Source: CADEEX01 sp964577955 (GTDB lineage: Bacteria > Acidobacteriota > Vicinamibacteria > Vicinamibacterales > CAVVIG01). Taken from it: a DNA stretch of 64,000 nucleotides. Below are positions 1 through 8,437 of this stretch, one piece after another. The DNA lies in NCBI GenBank assembly GCA_964577955.1, contig CAZOAZ010000010.1:62001-126000 (forward strand). Reading direction: 5' to 3'. Under the pieces are notes generated by a model. It was given only the letters and a program-made list of their open reading frames with translations, had not been told where the DNA came from and made no database searches. Both the position numbers and the translations under genes were made by a program. Every line of letters starts with the position of its first letter. The stretch's first letter is position 1.

Positions 1-264
1 GACGCGGAGCGCGCCGCGATTGGCGGCCGCTATCGGCTCCGGCTGCCCGGGGATCCGGCCGTGGAGATCGACTTCCAGAACGGCAGCGGCGGCATCACCA
101 TTACGGGTGGCACGCGCCGTTTTCTCAGCCACCTGGGCGCGCTGCAATTCACGCCAGGCGGGATCCCTTCAGTTCGCATCGCCTTTCAACTTGACGGCGC
201 ACGCGCACGGACGCTGACGATCGCTGACGGCGATCTGTCGCTCGTGGCCGAACGCACGGACTAG
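1..264 (+). CDS. C-terminal end of an unidentified protein (partial)
   Basis: The first reading frame is open from base 1 to a TAG at 262-264, so the window opens inside a gene that starts upstream. The visible 87 residues are a run of short beta-type segments (GGRYRLRLPG, VEIDFQNGSG, VRIAFQLDGA, TLTIADGDLS) ending in AERTD. This looks like the small beta-sandwich tail (DUF3471-like) seen at the end of secreted serine hydrolases, but too little is present to name the family. The next gene converges on it. Confidence 0.5.
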   Translation, partial: DAERAAIGGRYRLRLPGDPAVEIDFQNGSGGITITGGTRRFLSHLGALQFTPGGIPSVRIAFQLDGARARTLTIADGDLSLVAERTD

Positions 265-314
265 CCATCGCTGAATGATGATTGATGAACGATGAGTTGG
301 GGACTGGGGGCTAA

Positions 315-755
315 CTAGGGGGTTGTCGCCGTCAAGACCTCGATATCGAACACGAGCGTCGAGTAGGGCGGGATGATTCCGCTGCGCAGGTTGCCGTACG
401 CCAGCGTGGGCGGAATGACGAGGCGACGGATGCCGCCGACGCGCATGCCCACGACACCCTGGTCCCATCCCTGGATGACGCCGCTGTTGCCGAGCACGAA
501 CTCGAAGGCCGGGCGGCCAAGGTTCGAGTCGAACGGCAACCCCTTGAAGTCCGGCTTGGTCGCGTCGTAGAGCCATCCCGAATAGTTGACGCCGAGCGTC
601 TGTCCGGTCGCGACCACGTCTCCCGTACCGACCTGGAGGTCGGTCTGGCTGAAGGGCGCCGACATGGTGGGCGACGACGGGATCTCTTCGCAGCCGGTGG
701 CGGCAAAGGCCGAAAGAAGCGCGACGAGGGCGAGCGTGGACCGGAGTGTCCGCAC
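315..755 (-). CDS. FKBP-type peptidyl-prolyl cis-trans isomerase lipoprotein
   Basis: The 146-residue product begins with a lipoprotein signal peptide (MRTLRSTLALVALLS) ending in a lipobox-like AATGC at about residue 22. The rest is one FKBP domain: VNYSGWLYDATKPDFKG, then FDSN, then FEFVLGNSGVIQGWDQGV, then RRLVIPPTLAYG, and the closing STLVFDIEVL strand. These are the family's active-site and core strands, so it should catalyse prolyl isomerisation during folding of exported proteins, anchored in the envelope. It is short, with one domain and no dimerisation arm. It runs leftwards, 15 bp past the TonB-C gene at 771-1640, and may share its transcript. Confidence 0.88.
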   Translation of the reverse strand: MRTLRSTLALVALLSAFAATGCEEIPSSPTMSAPFSQTDLQVGTGDVVATGQTLGVNYSGWLYDATKPDFKGLPFDSNLGRPAFEFVLGNSGVIQGWDQGVVGMRVGGIRRLVIPPTLAYGNLRSGIIPPYSTLVFDIEVLTATTP

Positions 756-770
756 GGGTTAAATATTATG

Positions 771-1640
771 TCACTGCTGCAGCTGAATCGGAATTGTCAG
801 CGCGTAGGGAATAGGACGGCCATTCCGGGTCGCTGGTCTGAACCGCCAGCGTTTCGCAAAAGCGATCAGCGCGTCGTCGTACTGCGGATAGATGGGCGCG
901 AGCAGGCTCGCCCCGGTCACGTTGCCTTTCTCGTCCAATGACACTTCGAGCTGTCCGTTGTACACCTTCAACGCGTCGGCCGCGCTCAAGGGCGCCCAGC
1001 GCGGCATCTGACGGGCAATCGCCGTCGGAGGGACGATCACGTCGGGCTGCGGCGGCGGCGACGGGGCCTGGCGCGGCGAGGCCGTGTCTGTGGCGGCGCG
1101 CGGCGGCGCAACGGGTGGCGGGGGCGTCGCCAGAGCGCGGCTCAAGTCGCGGAACCCGGTCACGACCAGGCGAAAATCCGGACTGACCGATCCTTTCACG
1201 TCCGTGTCATCGAGCAGCGTGATGACACGATCGAAGGCCGCGGCGGCCTTCGGGTCCTTCTTCTCGAAGAGCTCCTTGGCCTCGACGTACTGGCGCTGGG
1301 TGATTGCCGGGAGCACGGCCCGCCGCACCTCTTGAAACACTCCGTGGACACGCGGCGACATCTGAGCGGCCGACGGGCGAAGGAACGGATCGGCGCGATA
1401 CATTTCTTCGATCAGCGCCTTGGCTTCGTCCTGGCGCTGCAATGCCAGCAGACAGAACGCACGGTACTGAAGCGTCTCGAGCGCGACGGCGCTCCCCGCC
1501 GGCGGCTTCACGCTCTCGAGCGCCGTCAGTGCTTCTTCGTACGACGCTGCGAGATACAGCTCCTTGGCTCGCGCCAGGCCGTCCTGCGCGCCGGTTTGGG
1601 GAGCGAGAAGAGCCGCCAACAGCACGACCGCAAACAGCAT
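771..1640 (-). CDS. Secreted protein with C-terminal TonB-like domain
   Basis: I place the start at the ATG at 1640 (MLFAVVLLAALLAPQ), which gives a clean signal peptide and lies 10 bp after the stop of the PEGA gene; longer in-frame starts would run into that gene. The 289-residue product has an N-terminal helical part resembling TPR repeats (ARAKELYLAASYEEALTAL), a Pro/Ala-rich middle linker, and a TonB C-terminal-type fold at the end (LEVSLDEKGNVTGASLL, then AFAKRWRFRPATRNGRPIP). Acidobacteria have many such proteins with unknown partners. Pairing with the PEGA protein upstream suggests one envelope complex. Confidence 0.7.
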   Translation of the reverse strand: MLFAVVLLAALLAPQTGAQDGLARAKELYLAASYEEALTALESVKPPAGSAVALETLQYRAFCLLALQRQDEAKALIEEMYRADPFLRPSAAQMSPRVHGVFQEVRRAVLPAITQRQYVEAKELFEKKDPKAAAAFDRVITLLDDTDVKGSVSPDFRLVVTGFRDLSRALATPPPPVAPPRAATDTASPRQAPSPPPQPDVIVPPTAIARQMPRWAPLSAADALKVYNGQLEVSLDEKGNVTGASLLAPIYPQYDDALIAFAKRWRFRPATRNGRPIPYALTIPIQLQQ

Positions 1641-1650
1641 GGTTCGTGCC

Positions 1651-2640
1651 TTATGGAGTGATGGTGACGCTGAGGCGGGTGAGCAAGCCGGATTTGACGT
1701 TGACGGTTTCTTTGCGCTCGCCGAGCTGCGGATGGCGGAACAGAATCTCGTGTTTGCCGACCGGCACGGAGACATTCGCGAGCGGCGTTTCGCCGGCGTC
1801 TTTCCCGTCGATCGAGACGAGCGCCCATGGCTGCGCGTTGATGTTGAGGCGTCCGGCCGGCGGCGTGATGGTCAACGCGATCGTCTGACCGGCTCTGAGT
1901 TCGACCGCGCGCCGCTCGCGATACCCGAATTCGCTGTTGACGAAATCGAGCTGGTGGAAGCCGGCGGTGGTCACGATCACCCCGTCCGCGCTCGAGCCGA
2001 GGACACGGTCGCCCTCCATGACCTGGATCTCGATCGCCGATGACACCCTCAGGCCGCCCGATCGCGGGCGCGTCGGCACGAGCGAGTCCGCAGTCTCGGC
2101 CGCAGGCGCTGCCGTTGTCTCGGCCACGATCGAGGGGGCGGCCGGTCGCAGCCGGATCTCCCGGACGGCGTCGTTGACCGTGAGTTGGTACGGCGTCGTG
2201 CCCACGTCACGGCCGTCGACGCTGATCATGTCGCCGCCGCCGGACGATGTGATGGTGACGACGCGGGATGGCGCGACCAGCGGAACGGCCGCGCCCCGCT
2301 CGCGCGTGAGCAACACACCGATCGCAACGGCTTCGCCGATCACGGCGAGCAACAGCAGCCAGGCGATGGTGCTGGCGCGACCGCCAGAGCGCTGTGTGGG
2401 CGGCGCCACCGCTCCGGCAGCCTCGGACGGTGCCGGCGCCGCGGCTTCCGGCGCAGGTTCGCGAACGGCAGTCTTCGGGAATGCGCGAATCGCGGACTCG
2501 CGCGGCGCTTCAGTCAGCGAACGCCAGCTTTCCGGCAGCGGCGAATCGAGGTCGGTCGGCGGAGACGAAACCGGCTCGCTTTCGGGCGAATCACCCTGCG
2601 AACCCGAGTCTTTCAATTTCAACACCGCAATATCCTTCAT
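1651..2640 (-). CDS. PEGA-domain membrane protein
   Basis: The 329-residue protein has a Pro/Ser/Ala-rich, presumably cytoplasmic N-terminal region (1-85), one membrane segment at about 92-111 (IAWLLLLAVIGEAVAIGVLL), and a periplasmic part with PEGA-type repeats. One repeat is near 135-155 (ISVDGRDVGTTPYQLTV). A second is near 275-305 (LVSIDGKDAGETPLANVSV followed by VGKHEILFRHP). PEGA repeats are small extracytoplasmic beta modules thought to bind surface or wall structures. The stop lies 10 bp before the TonB-C gene, consistent with an operon. The gene diverges from the NHL lipoprotein gene. Confidence 0.78.
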   Translation of the reverse strand: MKDIAVLKLKDSGSQGDSPESEPVSSPPTDLDSPLPESWRSLTEAPRESAIRAFPKTAVREPAPEAAAPAPSEAAGAVAPPTQRSGGRASTIAWLLLLAVIGEAVAIGVLLTRERGAAVPLVAPSRVVTITSSGGGDMISVDGRDVGTTPYQLTVNDAVREIRLRPAAPSIVAETTAAPAAETADSLVPTRPRSGGLRVSSAIEIQVMEGDRVLGSSADGVIVTTAGFHQLDFVNSEFGYRERRAVELRAGQTIALTITPPAGRLNINAQPWALVSIDGKDAGETPLANVSVPVGKHEILFRHPQLGERKETVNVKSGLLTRLSVTITP

Positions 2641-2843
2641 GGCTCCTGGAGCCGGAAGCCCTCATCATCGCGTACTCGCGCCATTCTGTGCACTGACGAA
2701 TCGATGAAGTTGGAGCTCGACCGGAGTCTGCCCGGAGGAAGAGTTTGCCCCGGCCGGCGTGGACTTTCGACCGGGGCGGTCGGAGGGAACCCGTATATAC
2801 TCTCGCGTCTCGTCCGTTAACCGGTTCTCGAGGAGCACCATCC

Positions 2844-3959
2844 ATGAACATCCGCATCATCGTCGTGCTGGCGTTGTCGGCGGGCCTGGCGGCCTGCGCC
2901 GAGCAGCCGGCCGCGCAGGCGCCCAAGGGAGAGGGCGCGGCCGCGCCGAAGGCGCCGGCAGCCCCGGCCGGCGGCGGACTCGCCGGCAGCGCGGAGCAGC
3001 AAGCCAAGCAGGCGGCGCTCGAAAAGGCGACACCGCAGTTGAAGGTGACCGAAGAGGTCCTCAAGCTCTCGATTCCCGGCCAGACGATTGGCGAAGCCGT
3101 GGGCGTCGCGAAGAACTCGAAGGGCAGCCTGTTCGTGTTCACGCGCACCGGCAAGACCGCCACGGTCAAGGGCAGCGCGGCGTCGATGCTGTTCGAGTTC
3201 GACGCCAACTTGAAGTTCGTCAAGGAGTGGGGGCCGAACAACTACGCGTCGGGCTTCGCGCACACCGTCCGCGTCGACAAGGAAGACAATGTCTGGATCG
3301 CCGACGAAGGCGCGAACATGATCGTGAAGTTCCGCCCCGACGCCAGCGTCGCGATGGTGCTCGGCCGCAAGGAAGAGCCGCTCGACTGGCTCGAACGATT
3401 CGTCGAAGAAGGCCGCAAGCTCGAAGACACGCCACCGGCGCGCCCGTACGTCTTCAATCGCCCGACCGACATGACGTGGGACACCGAGGGCAACATCTTC
3501 GTGTCCGACGGCTACAACAACTCGCGCGTCGCGAAGTTCAGCAAGAACGGCACGTGGGTAAAGGACCTCGGCGTGCGCGGCAGTGCACCGAACCAGTTCA
3601 ACACGCCGCACGGCATCACGGCGGACGCCAAAGGCAACATCTACGTCGCCGACCGCGGCAACCGCCGCGTGCAGGTGTTCGACAACGACCTCAAGCCGCT
3701 CCGTATCATCGAGGGCATGGGCGCGCCGTGGTCGGTGTGCATGACGCCGGGCGCGAAGCAGTATCTCTACAGCGGCGACGGCAACGGCAAGATCTACAAG
3801 TTCGATCTCGACGGCAAGCTGCTCGGCTGGGCGCAGACCAGTCTCGGTCATGGCCAGAGCGGCTGCCTCGTGCACGAACTCCACTGTGAGTCTGAAACGG
3901 TCGTCTACAAAGGCGATTGCTCGACGTGGACGGTTGAGAAGCTGACGATTACGCAGTAG
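2844..3959 (+). CDS. NHL-repeat beta-propeller lipoprotein
   Basis: I chose the ATG at 2844 because it is preceded by GAGGA (2830-2834) and gives a lipoprotein signal peptide (MNIRIIVVLALSAGLAAC) with Cys18 as the lipidated residue. After an Ala/Pro/Lys-rich linker, the rest of the 371 residues forms NHL-type propeller blades: VRVDKEDNVWIADEGANMI, TDMTWDTEGNIFVSDGYNN and HGITADAKGNIYVADRGNR. The arrangement resembles peptidyl-alpha-hydroxyglycine amidating-lyase-like proteins, but I cannot confirm catalysis. A TATACT at 2796-2801 could be the -10 box. The end overlaps the convergent small membrane gene by 11 bp. Confidence 0.82.
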   Translation: MNIRIIVVLALSAGLAACAEQPAAQAPKGEGAAAPKAPAAPAGGGLAGSAEQQAKQAALEKATPQLKVTEEVLKLSIPGQTIGEAVGVAKNSKGSLFVFTRTGKTATVKGSAASMLFEFDANLKFVKEWGPNNYASGFAHTVRVDKEDNVWIADEGANMIVKFRPDASVAMVLGRKEEPLDWLERFVEEGRKLEDTPPARPYVFNRPTDMTWDTEGNIFVSDGYNNSRVAKFSKNGTWVKDLGVRGSAPNQFNTPHGITADAKGNIYVADRGNRRVQVFDNDLKPLRIIEGMGAPWSVCMTPGAKQYLYSGDGNGKIYKFDLDGKLLGWAQTSLGHGQSGCLVHELHCESETVVYKGDCSTWTVEKLTITQ

Positions 3960-4329
3960 TCGGCCGGCTGAATCTCCAGACCAGAAAGGCAACGATGATG
4001 CCGAGCGCCAGCAGGAGCTGGCGCTCGGTCGATGGATTGATCGGATCGCGCGCCACCTTGAGTTCAAGACGGCGTTTGGTCCAGCCGCCCTGCATGTAGA
4101 GGCGATCGTATTCGCGCACCTGCGCGTCGCGGAGTTCCACGGCCTGCGGATCGTCGCTCAGACCGAATCCGAGCTGCGGCGGCAACGTCGGCAGGCGGTC
4201 GAACGGATCGACCGCCCAATTCAACGCTTTGACGGCGAGGCTGTCGTCGCGGTCAGGCGGCCAGACAGAGACGATGGCGAGAACCGTGGTGAGCAGGATC
4301 CACCAGCCGCCGCGGCTCGTTCCCCACAC
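3949..4329 (-). CDS. Small protein with two membrane segments, unknown function
   Basis: This frame is open further upstream, but that part overlaps the gene at 4332-5300. The GTG at 4329, two bases after that gene's stop, is the natural start and gives 126 residues (MWGTSRGGWWILL). There is one membrane helix near residues 8-25 and another near 105-121 (LLLALGIIVAFLVWRF), separated by about 80 polar residues rich in Arg and Asp. It is probably translated together with the preceding gene. I do not recognise a family. Its 3' end overlaps the convergent NHL gene by 11 bp. Confidence 0.6.
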   Translation of the reverse strand: MWGTSRGGWWILLTTVLAIVSVWPPDRDDSLAVKALNWAVDPFDRLPTLPPQLGFGLSDDPQAVELRDAQVREYDRLYMQGGWTKRRLELKVARDPINPSTERQLLLALGIIVAFLVWRFSRPTTA

Positions 4330-4331
4330 GT

Positions 4332-5300
4332 CTACTTCTTCTGCTCGCGCACCGAATCCTCGTAGCGCGCGCCTTTCATCACGCCCTCCATGCCATGGTT
4401 CGCTTCGTGGCAGGCGTACTCGAACATCAGTTCGTCGGTCCGTGTCATCGGAATCGACGCGCTCCACGGCCGGACCCAGGTCGCGGGGTCGTTGACGGTG
4501 AAGTCGTAGCGCAGCGTGTTCTCGTCGACGCGAGTGAAGCGCTCGACCAGGTGCATGTTGGCCGTGGCACCGCGAAACGCGCCATCCTTCTGGAAGTTGG
4601 TCGTGTCGACGACCAGCGTCTGCCCTTCCCAGCGGCCGATCGAGTCGCCGGTCAGGAAGCGCAGCGTCGCGGGCAGATGCTCGCGGCGTTTCATGTCCAC
4701 GACTCTGGCGCTGTGGATCATCTCGTTCAGGATGAGGACATGATCCGGCGTCTGGACGATCTGCACGTTGTTGTTGTACGCGCTTGGCACCATCGGCGGA
4801 CCCGAGTTGAAGCCGAGGATGCAGCGTTCGGCGAGCGGCCGTTCTTCAGGATTTTCGTACCTGGCGCCATTCCGGACGCGCGCCTTGGCCTCGGCCGTCG
4901 TGTCGGGGACGCGGCCGTCCGGCGGATCGACGACGAGCGACGGCTGCTTGGCGATCCGCGTGCCGAAGTCCCACCAGAAGTCGTTGTAGGCCCGAGCGAC
5001 ATCGGCGGCGGCGCTGCCGTCGCGGCGGTCCTTGTTGTTATCCTCGAGGCGCTGCTGCGCGAACTCCTCGACTTCTTCCTGCGAGACATCGCTCTTGGCG
5101 CCGAACGCGCCCGGCCGCTCGAACGGCGTCAACTGGGCGAAGTCCCATACGCCCTGCAGATCCGGCCGATTGTCTGGCGTGCGCGGGATCGACTTCGACG
5201 CCGCGGCTTTCGCGACCGCGGGCGCCTGCGCTTCGATCACGACAGCAGTAGCGGCGATGGCGACGGCGACGAGACCGGCGGTTACATGCACAAGGCGCAT
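4332..5300 (-). CDS. Secreted protein of unknown function, acidobacterial RPDLQGVW type
   Basis: The start at 5300 (MRLVHVTAGLVAVAIAATAV) is preceded by AAGGAG and gives a typical signal peptide; an upstream in-frame ATG has no ribosome-binding site. The mature part of the 322 residues begins IPRTPDNRPDLQGVWDF. That motif recurs, from memory, in large families of exported hypothetical proteins in Acidobacteria. Other visible segments are ERCILGFNSGPPMVPSAYNN, SIGRWEGQTLVVDTTNF and DELMFEYACHEANHGMEGV. The second half is mostly beta strand. No catalytic motif is clear. Confidence 0.7.
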   Translation of the reverse strand: MRLVHVTAGLVAVAIAATAVVIEAQAPAVAKAAASKSIPRTPDNRPDLQGVWDFAQLTPFERPGAFGAKSDVSQEEVEEFAQQRLEDNNKDRRDGSAAADVARAYNDFWWDFGTRIAKQPSLVVDPPDGRVPDTTAEAKARVRNGARYENPEERPLAERCILGFNSGPPMVPSAYNNNVQIVQTPDHVLILNEMIHSARVVDMKRREHLPATLRFLTGDSIGRWEGQTLVVDTTNFQKDGAFRGATANMHLVERFTRVDENTLRYDFTVNDPATWVRPWSASIPMTRTDELMFEYACHEANHGMEGVMKGARYEDSVREQKK

Positions 5301-5324
5301 CACGCGCTCCTTTCGATTCAGGGG

Positions 5325-5412
5325 CTCGGTTCTAGGTTCTAGGTGCAAGGTGCGAGGTCCGGGTGCTCAATCGCGCACCGACCTAGCACCTAGCACCGAG
5401 AACCTTGCACCA
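5325..5412. repeat. Imperfect palindromic low-complexity spacer
   Basis: Between two leftward genes lies a spacer of near-repeats of TAGGT/GCAAGGTGC-type words (TTCTAGGTTCTAGGTGCAAG), followed by their approximate reverse complement (GACCTAGCACCTAGCACCGA). The arms fold on each other imperfectly around about 5370. There is no reading frame of interest. Similar word-like spacers occur near 283-318 and 50100-50145. Confidence 0.6.
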
Positions 5413-5413
5413 G

Positions 5414-6001
5414 CTACTTACTCCACGGCGGCACGATGTGGTTGGTGCGCGCGTACGCGATCAGCTGGCCGAGATGCTCGTGAAGGTCGCCGCCAATCGC
5501 GAGAATGCCGTCGACGAAGGACATCTGGCGGCCCATCACCTGGCGCCGGCCGGTGAGCGTCGCCGGATCCAGCGCTTCGAGCTCGAGCTTCGCGTGGGCG
5601 AAGGCCTTGTTGAGATGGTCGATGACCTTGGCCTTGTCCGATAACGTGCGCAGCGCCATCATCTCCTCGCGCGTGCCGAGCGCTGCGGCTTTGCCGCCAA
5701 ACGACGTCGGTACGAAGGCATAGCCTTCCTGCGCGGCGAGCATCAGGACTTCCGACACCGAGCGGACGCCGTCCATCGGCCGCCAGGTGTACTTGTCCTG
5801 CGGGAACGCCTCCGCGAGGCCGACGAACTTGCCGCGCATCACTTCGAGATCGGCAAGGAACGAGGCCCTGACGGCGGCCGCGGTCTCCTTGCTCATCACA
5901 TCCTGCGCGCGCGCCGCCGGCGTCGTGGCCACGAGCGCGATGGCCGCGAGCGCGGCCGCAACGATCACCCGGCGCGTCATCGAGCGAGAGGTCTGCAGCA
6001 T
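5414..6001 (-). CDS. DinB-family secreted protein
   Basis: The ATG at 6001 follows CAGGAG with 6 bases between, so I prefer it to the TTG five codons upstream. The 195-residue product starts with a basic N-terminus and signal peptide (SMTRRVIVAAALAAIALVA, cleavage after ARAQ). The remainder is a four-helix DinB-like domain: FLADLEVMRGKFVGLAEAFP, then KYTWRPMDGVRSVSEVLMLA, and GGDLHEHLGQLIAYARTN near the end, where the His residues resemble the metal site of the family. DinB-fold enzymes are often thiol-dependent transferases. The exact substrate is unknown, and export is notable because most relatives are cytosolic. Confidence 0.8.
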   Translation of the reverse strand: MLQTSRSMTRRVIVAAALAAIALVATTPAARAQDVMSKETAAAVRASFLADLEVMRGKFVGLAEAFPQDKYTWRPMDGVRSVSEVLMLAAQEGYAFVPTSFGGKAAALGTREEMMALRTLSDKAKVIDHLNKAFAHAKLELEALDPATLTGRRQVMGRQMSFVDGILAIGGDLHEHLGQLIAYARTNHIVPPWSK

Positions 6002-6016
6002 GAGTAACTCCTGCAA

Positions 6017-6455
6017 TTGATTAACGGAACGAGCCAGTGTACACGAGCCAACCGCCCGGAAACCGACCTCGCGACGACCGCGGCGCCCCTGAATTCCCGG
6101 GGCGCCCGAAGCCCAAATCGCCAGGTTAGAGCCTTTAACACAGGGCTCGCAGAGCTAAGGAGGTATTCGGACACGTCACGATCGTCGACCGCCGCCGTTC
6201 AACTCGAGGAATCCAGTTGATCAGGCAAACGGGGGGCGATTGGAGTACGTGCACGACCGATCGACGTAGCCGCCGCGCAGCGGCGACGACTGGCCGGGTG
6301 CGAGCCACAGAATGAACGATCAGAAAATCGCGGCCGTCGTTCATTCTGTGGCTCGCACCCGGCCGATCGCGCGGCCTGCTTCGCAGGCCGCCTACGTCGA
6401 TCGGTGTGTCCACGAACACCCTCCGCGAGCCCTGCGGGCTCTGCGTTTAAGGGCA
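6017..6455. other. Gene-free region holding a long imperfect palindrome
   Basis: I see no credible gene in these roughly 440 bases. They contain a palindromic element centred near 6328 (listed separately) and AT-containing stretches on both sides. The short open frames found here exist only because the palindrome reads similarly on both strands. Confidence 0.6.
6256..6405. repeat. Long inverted repeat with a 28-bp perfect stem
   Basis: The inner arms at 6292-6319 (starting GGCCGGGTGCGAGCCACAGA) and 6337-6364 are perfect reverse complements of 28 bases around a 17-base loop. Outer arms at 6256-6269 (ACCGATCGACGTAG) and 6392-6405 are again perfect reverse complements, with partly matching GC-rich sequence between. 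The whole could fold into a cruciform or long RNA hairpin. It could be a non-autonomous mobile element, a large bidirectional terminator, or a recombination site; no flanking duplication is obvious. It lies just past the stop of the GxxExxY gene. Confidence 0.85.
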
Positions 6456-6857
6456 TCACGCCTTTATCCTTGGTCGTTCATTGACCACGCGATGAAGTCC
6501 TTCTTTCACAAGCCACTTCACATTGAAGTTAATCAGCAAACCCACAGACCGGCCCGACATGCGCAAGTAGGACAAGAGTTGGGCGCCATGGATGGCTCCG
6601 AGCCGCTCGACCGACTTCACTTCGACGATGACCTGATCCTCCACGAGCAGATCGACGCGATAGCCGAGTCCTGCTGGTCGGCCTCGGTACAACAGCGGCA
6701 GCGGCTCCTCGCGCACGAAGCTGAGACCGGTATCGGCGAGTTCCATCGCTAAGCACGCGGTGTAAGCCGACTCCAGCAAGCCCGGACCCAGTTCGCGGTG
6801 CACGGCGATCGCCGCGCCAATGATGGTCGACGTCACGTCGTTAATCTGTTTGGTCAC
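6456..6857 (-). CDS. GxxExxY family protein
   Basis: From the GTG at 6857 the product is 133 residues (MTKQINDVTSTIIGAAIAV), the usual size of the family. It contains the defining motif GLLESAY, then YRVDLLVEDQVIVEVKSVE, a PD-(D/E)XK nuclease-like core with Asp and the Glu-Val-Lys triad. Next come GAQLLSYLRMSGRSVGLLIN and a closing FNVKWLVKEGLHRVV. The frame stays open upstream for 80 codons, but that part looks unlike protein and would overlap the next gene's leader. GxxExxY proteins are widespread and uncharacterised, often beside mobile DNA. The palindrome just downstream fits that pattern. Confidence 0.75.
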   Translation of the reverse strand: MTKQINDVTSTIIGAAIAVHRELGPGLLESAYTACLAMELADTGLSFVREEPLPLLYRGRPAGLGYRVDLLVEDQVIVEVKSVERLGAIHGAQLLSYLRMSGRSVGLLINFNVKWLVKEGLHRVVNERPRIKA

Positions 6858-6993
6858 GGCTGACCAAAGAGCAATTGCTGCGCCGATCAAGACTCGTTTG
6901 AATTCAGCGATCTCGCTAAGGGTGATGTGAAAATCTCTCAAGTAACGCGGTTTCAGCTTGATCAAATTTGCCAGCGACGCCAAGAATACCGGC

Positions 6994-8286
6994 GTGAACA
7001 GGGGCGCCACGCCGCTCGCCGTTGCGGTCGCCATCGGGGCCGCGCTCGGCGTGCCCGGCCTCGCGCAGCGCGGCGGCATGTTCCTGGGCTCGGCCAACGA
7101 TCCAGCAATCGCCTATTCAACGGCGCCGGTCAGCAATGCCGTCGACGAGCTCAATCAGAAGCTTCAGGACGGGCGCGCGCAGCTGACCTTCGACGGCCGC
7201 AGCGGCTATCTGCGCTCGGCGCTCGACGCGCTCGGTCTCGCGACCGACGCACAGCTGCTGGTCTTTTCGAAAACCAGCCTCCAGCAGCGGCGCATCAGCG
7301 CCGCCAACCCGCGCGCGATCTACTTCAACGATCGGCTCGCGCTCGGCTGGGTGCGCGACGGCGACGTGATCGAAGTCGCCGCGCACGACCGCCAACAAGG
7401 CGTGGTGTTCTACACGCTCGAGCAGCAGCGCGACACCCCCCCTGCCTTCCACCGCCAGTTCATGTGTCTCTCGTGTCATCAGGCCGGCGACACCCTCGGC
7501 GTTCCGGGATTCCTGATGTTCAGCACGGACAATCCGTCCGCCGCCGACACCCGGCCGCCGTCGATCGCGATGGATCATCGCAGTCCGATTCGCGACCGCT
7601 GGGCCGGCTGGTATGTCACCGGCCGCAGCGGATCGGCGGTGCATCACGGCAACCAGACCGGATCCGCCGCCGCTCGATCGTCACGTGACCTCGCGTCGCT
7701 CCACGGATGGTTTGATGCCGACGGCTATCAATCGCTGTCGAGCGACATCGCCGCGCTGCTCGTGTTCTCGCATCAGACGCACATGACGAACCTGCTGACG
7801 CGTGCCGGCTGGGAAGCGCGCGCGGCCGATCCGCTCCGTCACGCGCCCTTCGTCGCCGGCCCCGGGGAACTGGACCGGGTTCGCGACATGATGGCCGCGG
7901 TGGCGACCGAGGTGGTCGACTACATGCTCTTCGTCGATGAAGCGCCGCTGCCCGACCGGATCGTCGGCGCGAACGGCTTCGCGGCGCGGTTCTCCCTTGC
8001 CGGTCCGCGGGACGGGAAGGGCCGCTCGCTGCACCAGCTCGATCTCAACCGGAGACTGGTCACGTATCCGTGCAGCTACCTGATCTACTCGGACGCCTTT
8101 GACGCGCTGCCCCAGGCGGCCAAGGATCCCATCTACCAGCGGCTGTGGGACGTGTTGTCCGGCGCCGAGCGCGGCGAGCGCTACCGACGCGCCTTGTCGG
8201 CGGGCGATCGTCAAGCGATTCTCGAGATTCTTCGCGACACCAAGCCGGATCTGCCGGCGTATTTTCACGGACGGCGGACAGCCTAA
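6994..8286 (+). CDS. Exported protein with one c-type haem motif, unknown function
   Basis: The GTG at 6994 gives MNRGATPLAVAVAIGAALGV, a good signal peptide; a TTG 12 codons upstream is also possible and neither has a clear Shine-Dalgarno sequence. The 430-residue product has a single CxxCH site (CLSCH, residues 158-162), so one haem is expected to be attached in the periplasm. Other conserved-looking stretches are AIYFNDRLALGWVRDGDVIE and RWAGWYVTGRSGSAVHHGN, and several His residues could be axial ligands. No redox family is recognised beyond the haem site. Its stop codon lies inside a REP-like repeat arm. The next gene downstream also carries a lone haem site, which suggests a shared electron-transfer role. 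Confidence 0.7.
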   Translation: MNRGATPLAVAVAIGAALGVPGLAQRGGMFLGSANDPAIAYSTAPVSNAVDELNQKLQDGRAQLTFDGRSGYLRSALDALGLATDAQLLVFSKTSLQQRRISAANPRAIYFNDRLALGWVRDGDVIEVAAHDRQQGVVFYTLEQQRDTPPAFHRQFMCLSCHQAGDTLGVPGFLMFSTDNPSAADTRPPSIAMDHRSPIRDRWAGWYVTGRSGSAVHHGNQTGSAAARSSRDLASLHGWFDADGYQSLSSDIAALLVFSHQTHMTNLLTRAGWEARAADPLRHAPFVAGPGELDRVRDMMAAVATEVVDYMLFVDEAPLPDRIVGANGFAARFSLAGPRDGKGRSLHQLDLNRRLVTYPCSYLIYSDAFDALPQAAKDPIYQRLWDVLSGAERGERYRRALSAGDRQAILEILRDTKPDLPAYFHGRRTA

Positions 8287-8347
8287 CCAGCCTCCGCTAA
8301 AGCTACGGCGGTCCGCCGGAGCCTTCGGCGAAGGCGGAAGGCTGTCC
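8276..8347. repeat. REP-like palindrome with inserted second palindrome
   Basis: Outer arms GGACAGCCT (8276-8284) and AGGCTGTCC (8339-8347) are reverse complements and are followed by CTACCG. Between them sits a second GC-rich, partly palindromic stretch (CCTCCGCTAAAGCTACGGCG and its approximate complement). The left arm supplies the TAA stop of the preceding gene. It is a longer version of the repeat family at 10618, 24955, 35159 and 36557. Confidence 0.7.
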
Positions 8348-8437
8348 CTACCGTGTCAGGACGTCATTGACATCGGGACATGACCCGCTTAGCGTTCGCA
8401 CGTGCGGGCCGACGGTTGATTGCTGACGGAGGTCGCC

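Noticed and set aside
6312..6752. Plus-strand gene across the palindrome
   Set aside because: It mirrors the GxxExxY gene and the palindrome arm and shows no domain.
6456..6857. Restriction-modification system around the GxxExxY gene
   Set aside because: The fold is nuclease-like, but there is no methyltransferase or specificity gene nearby.
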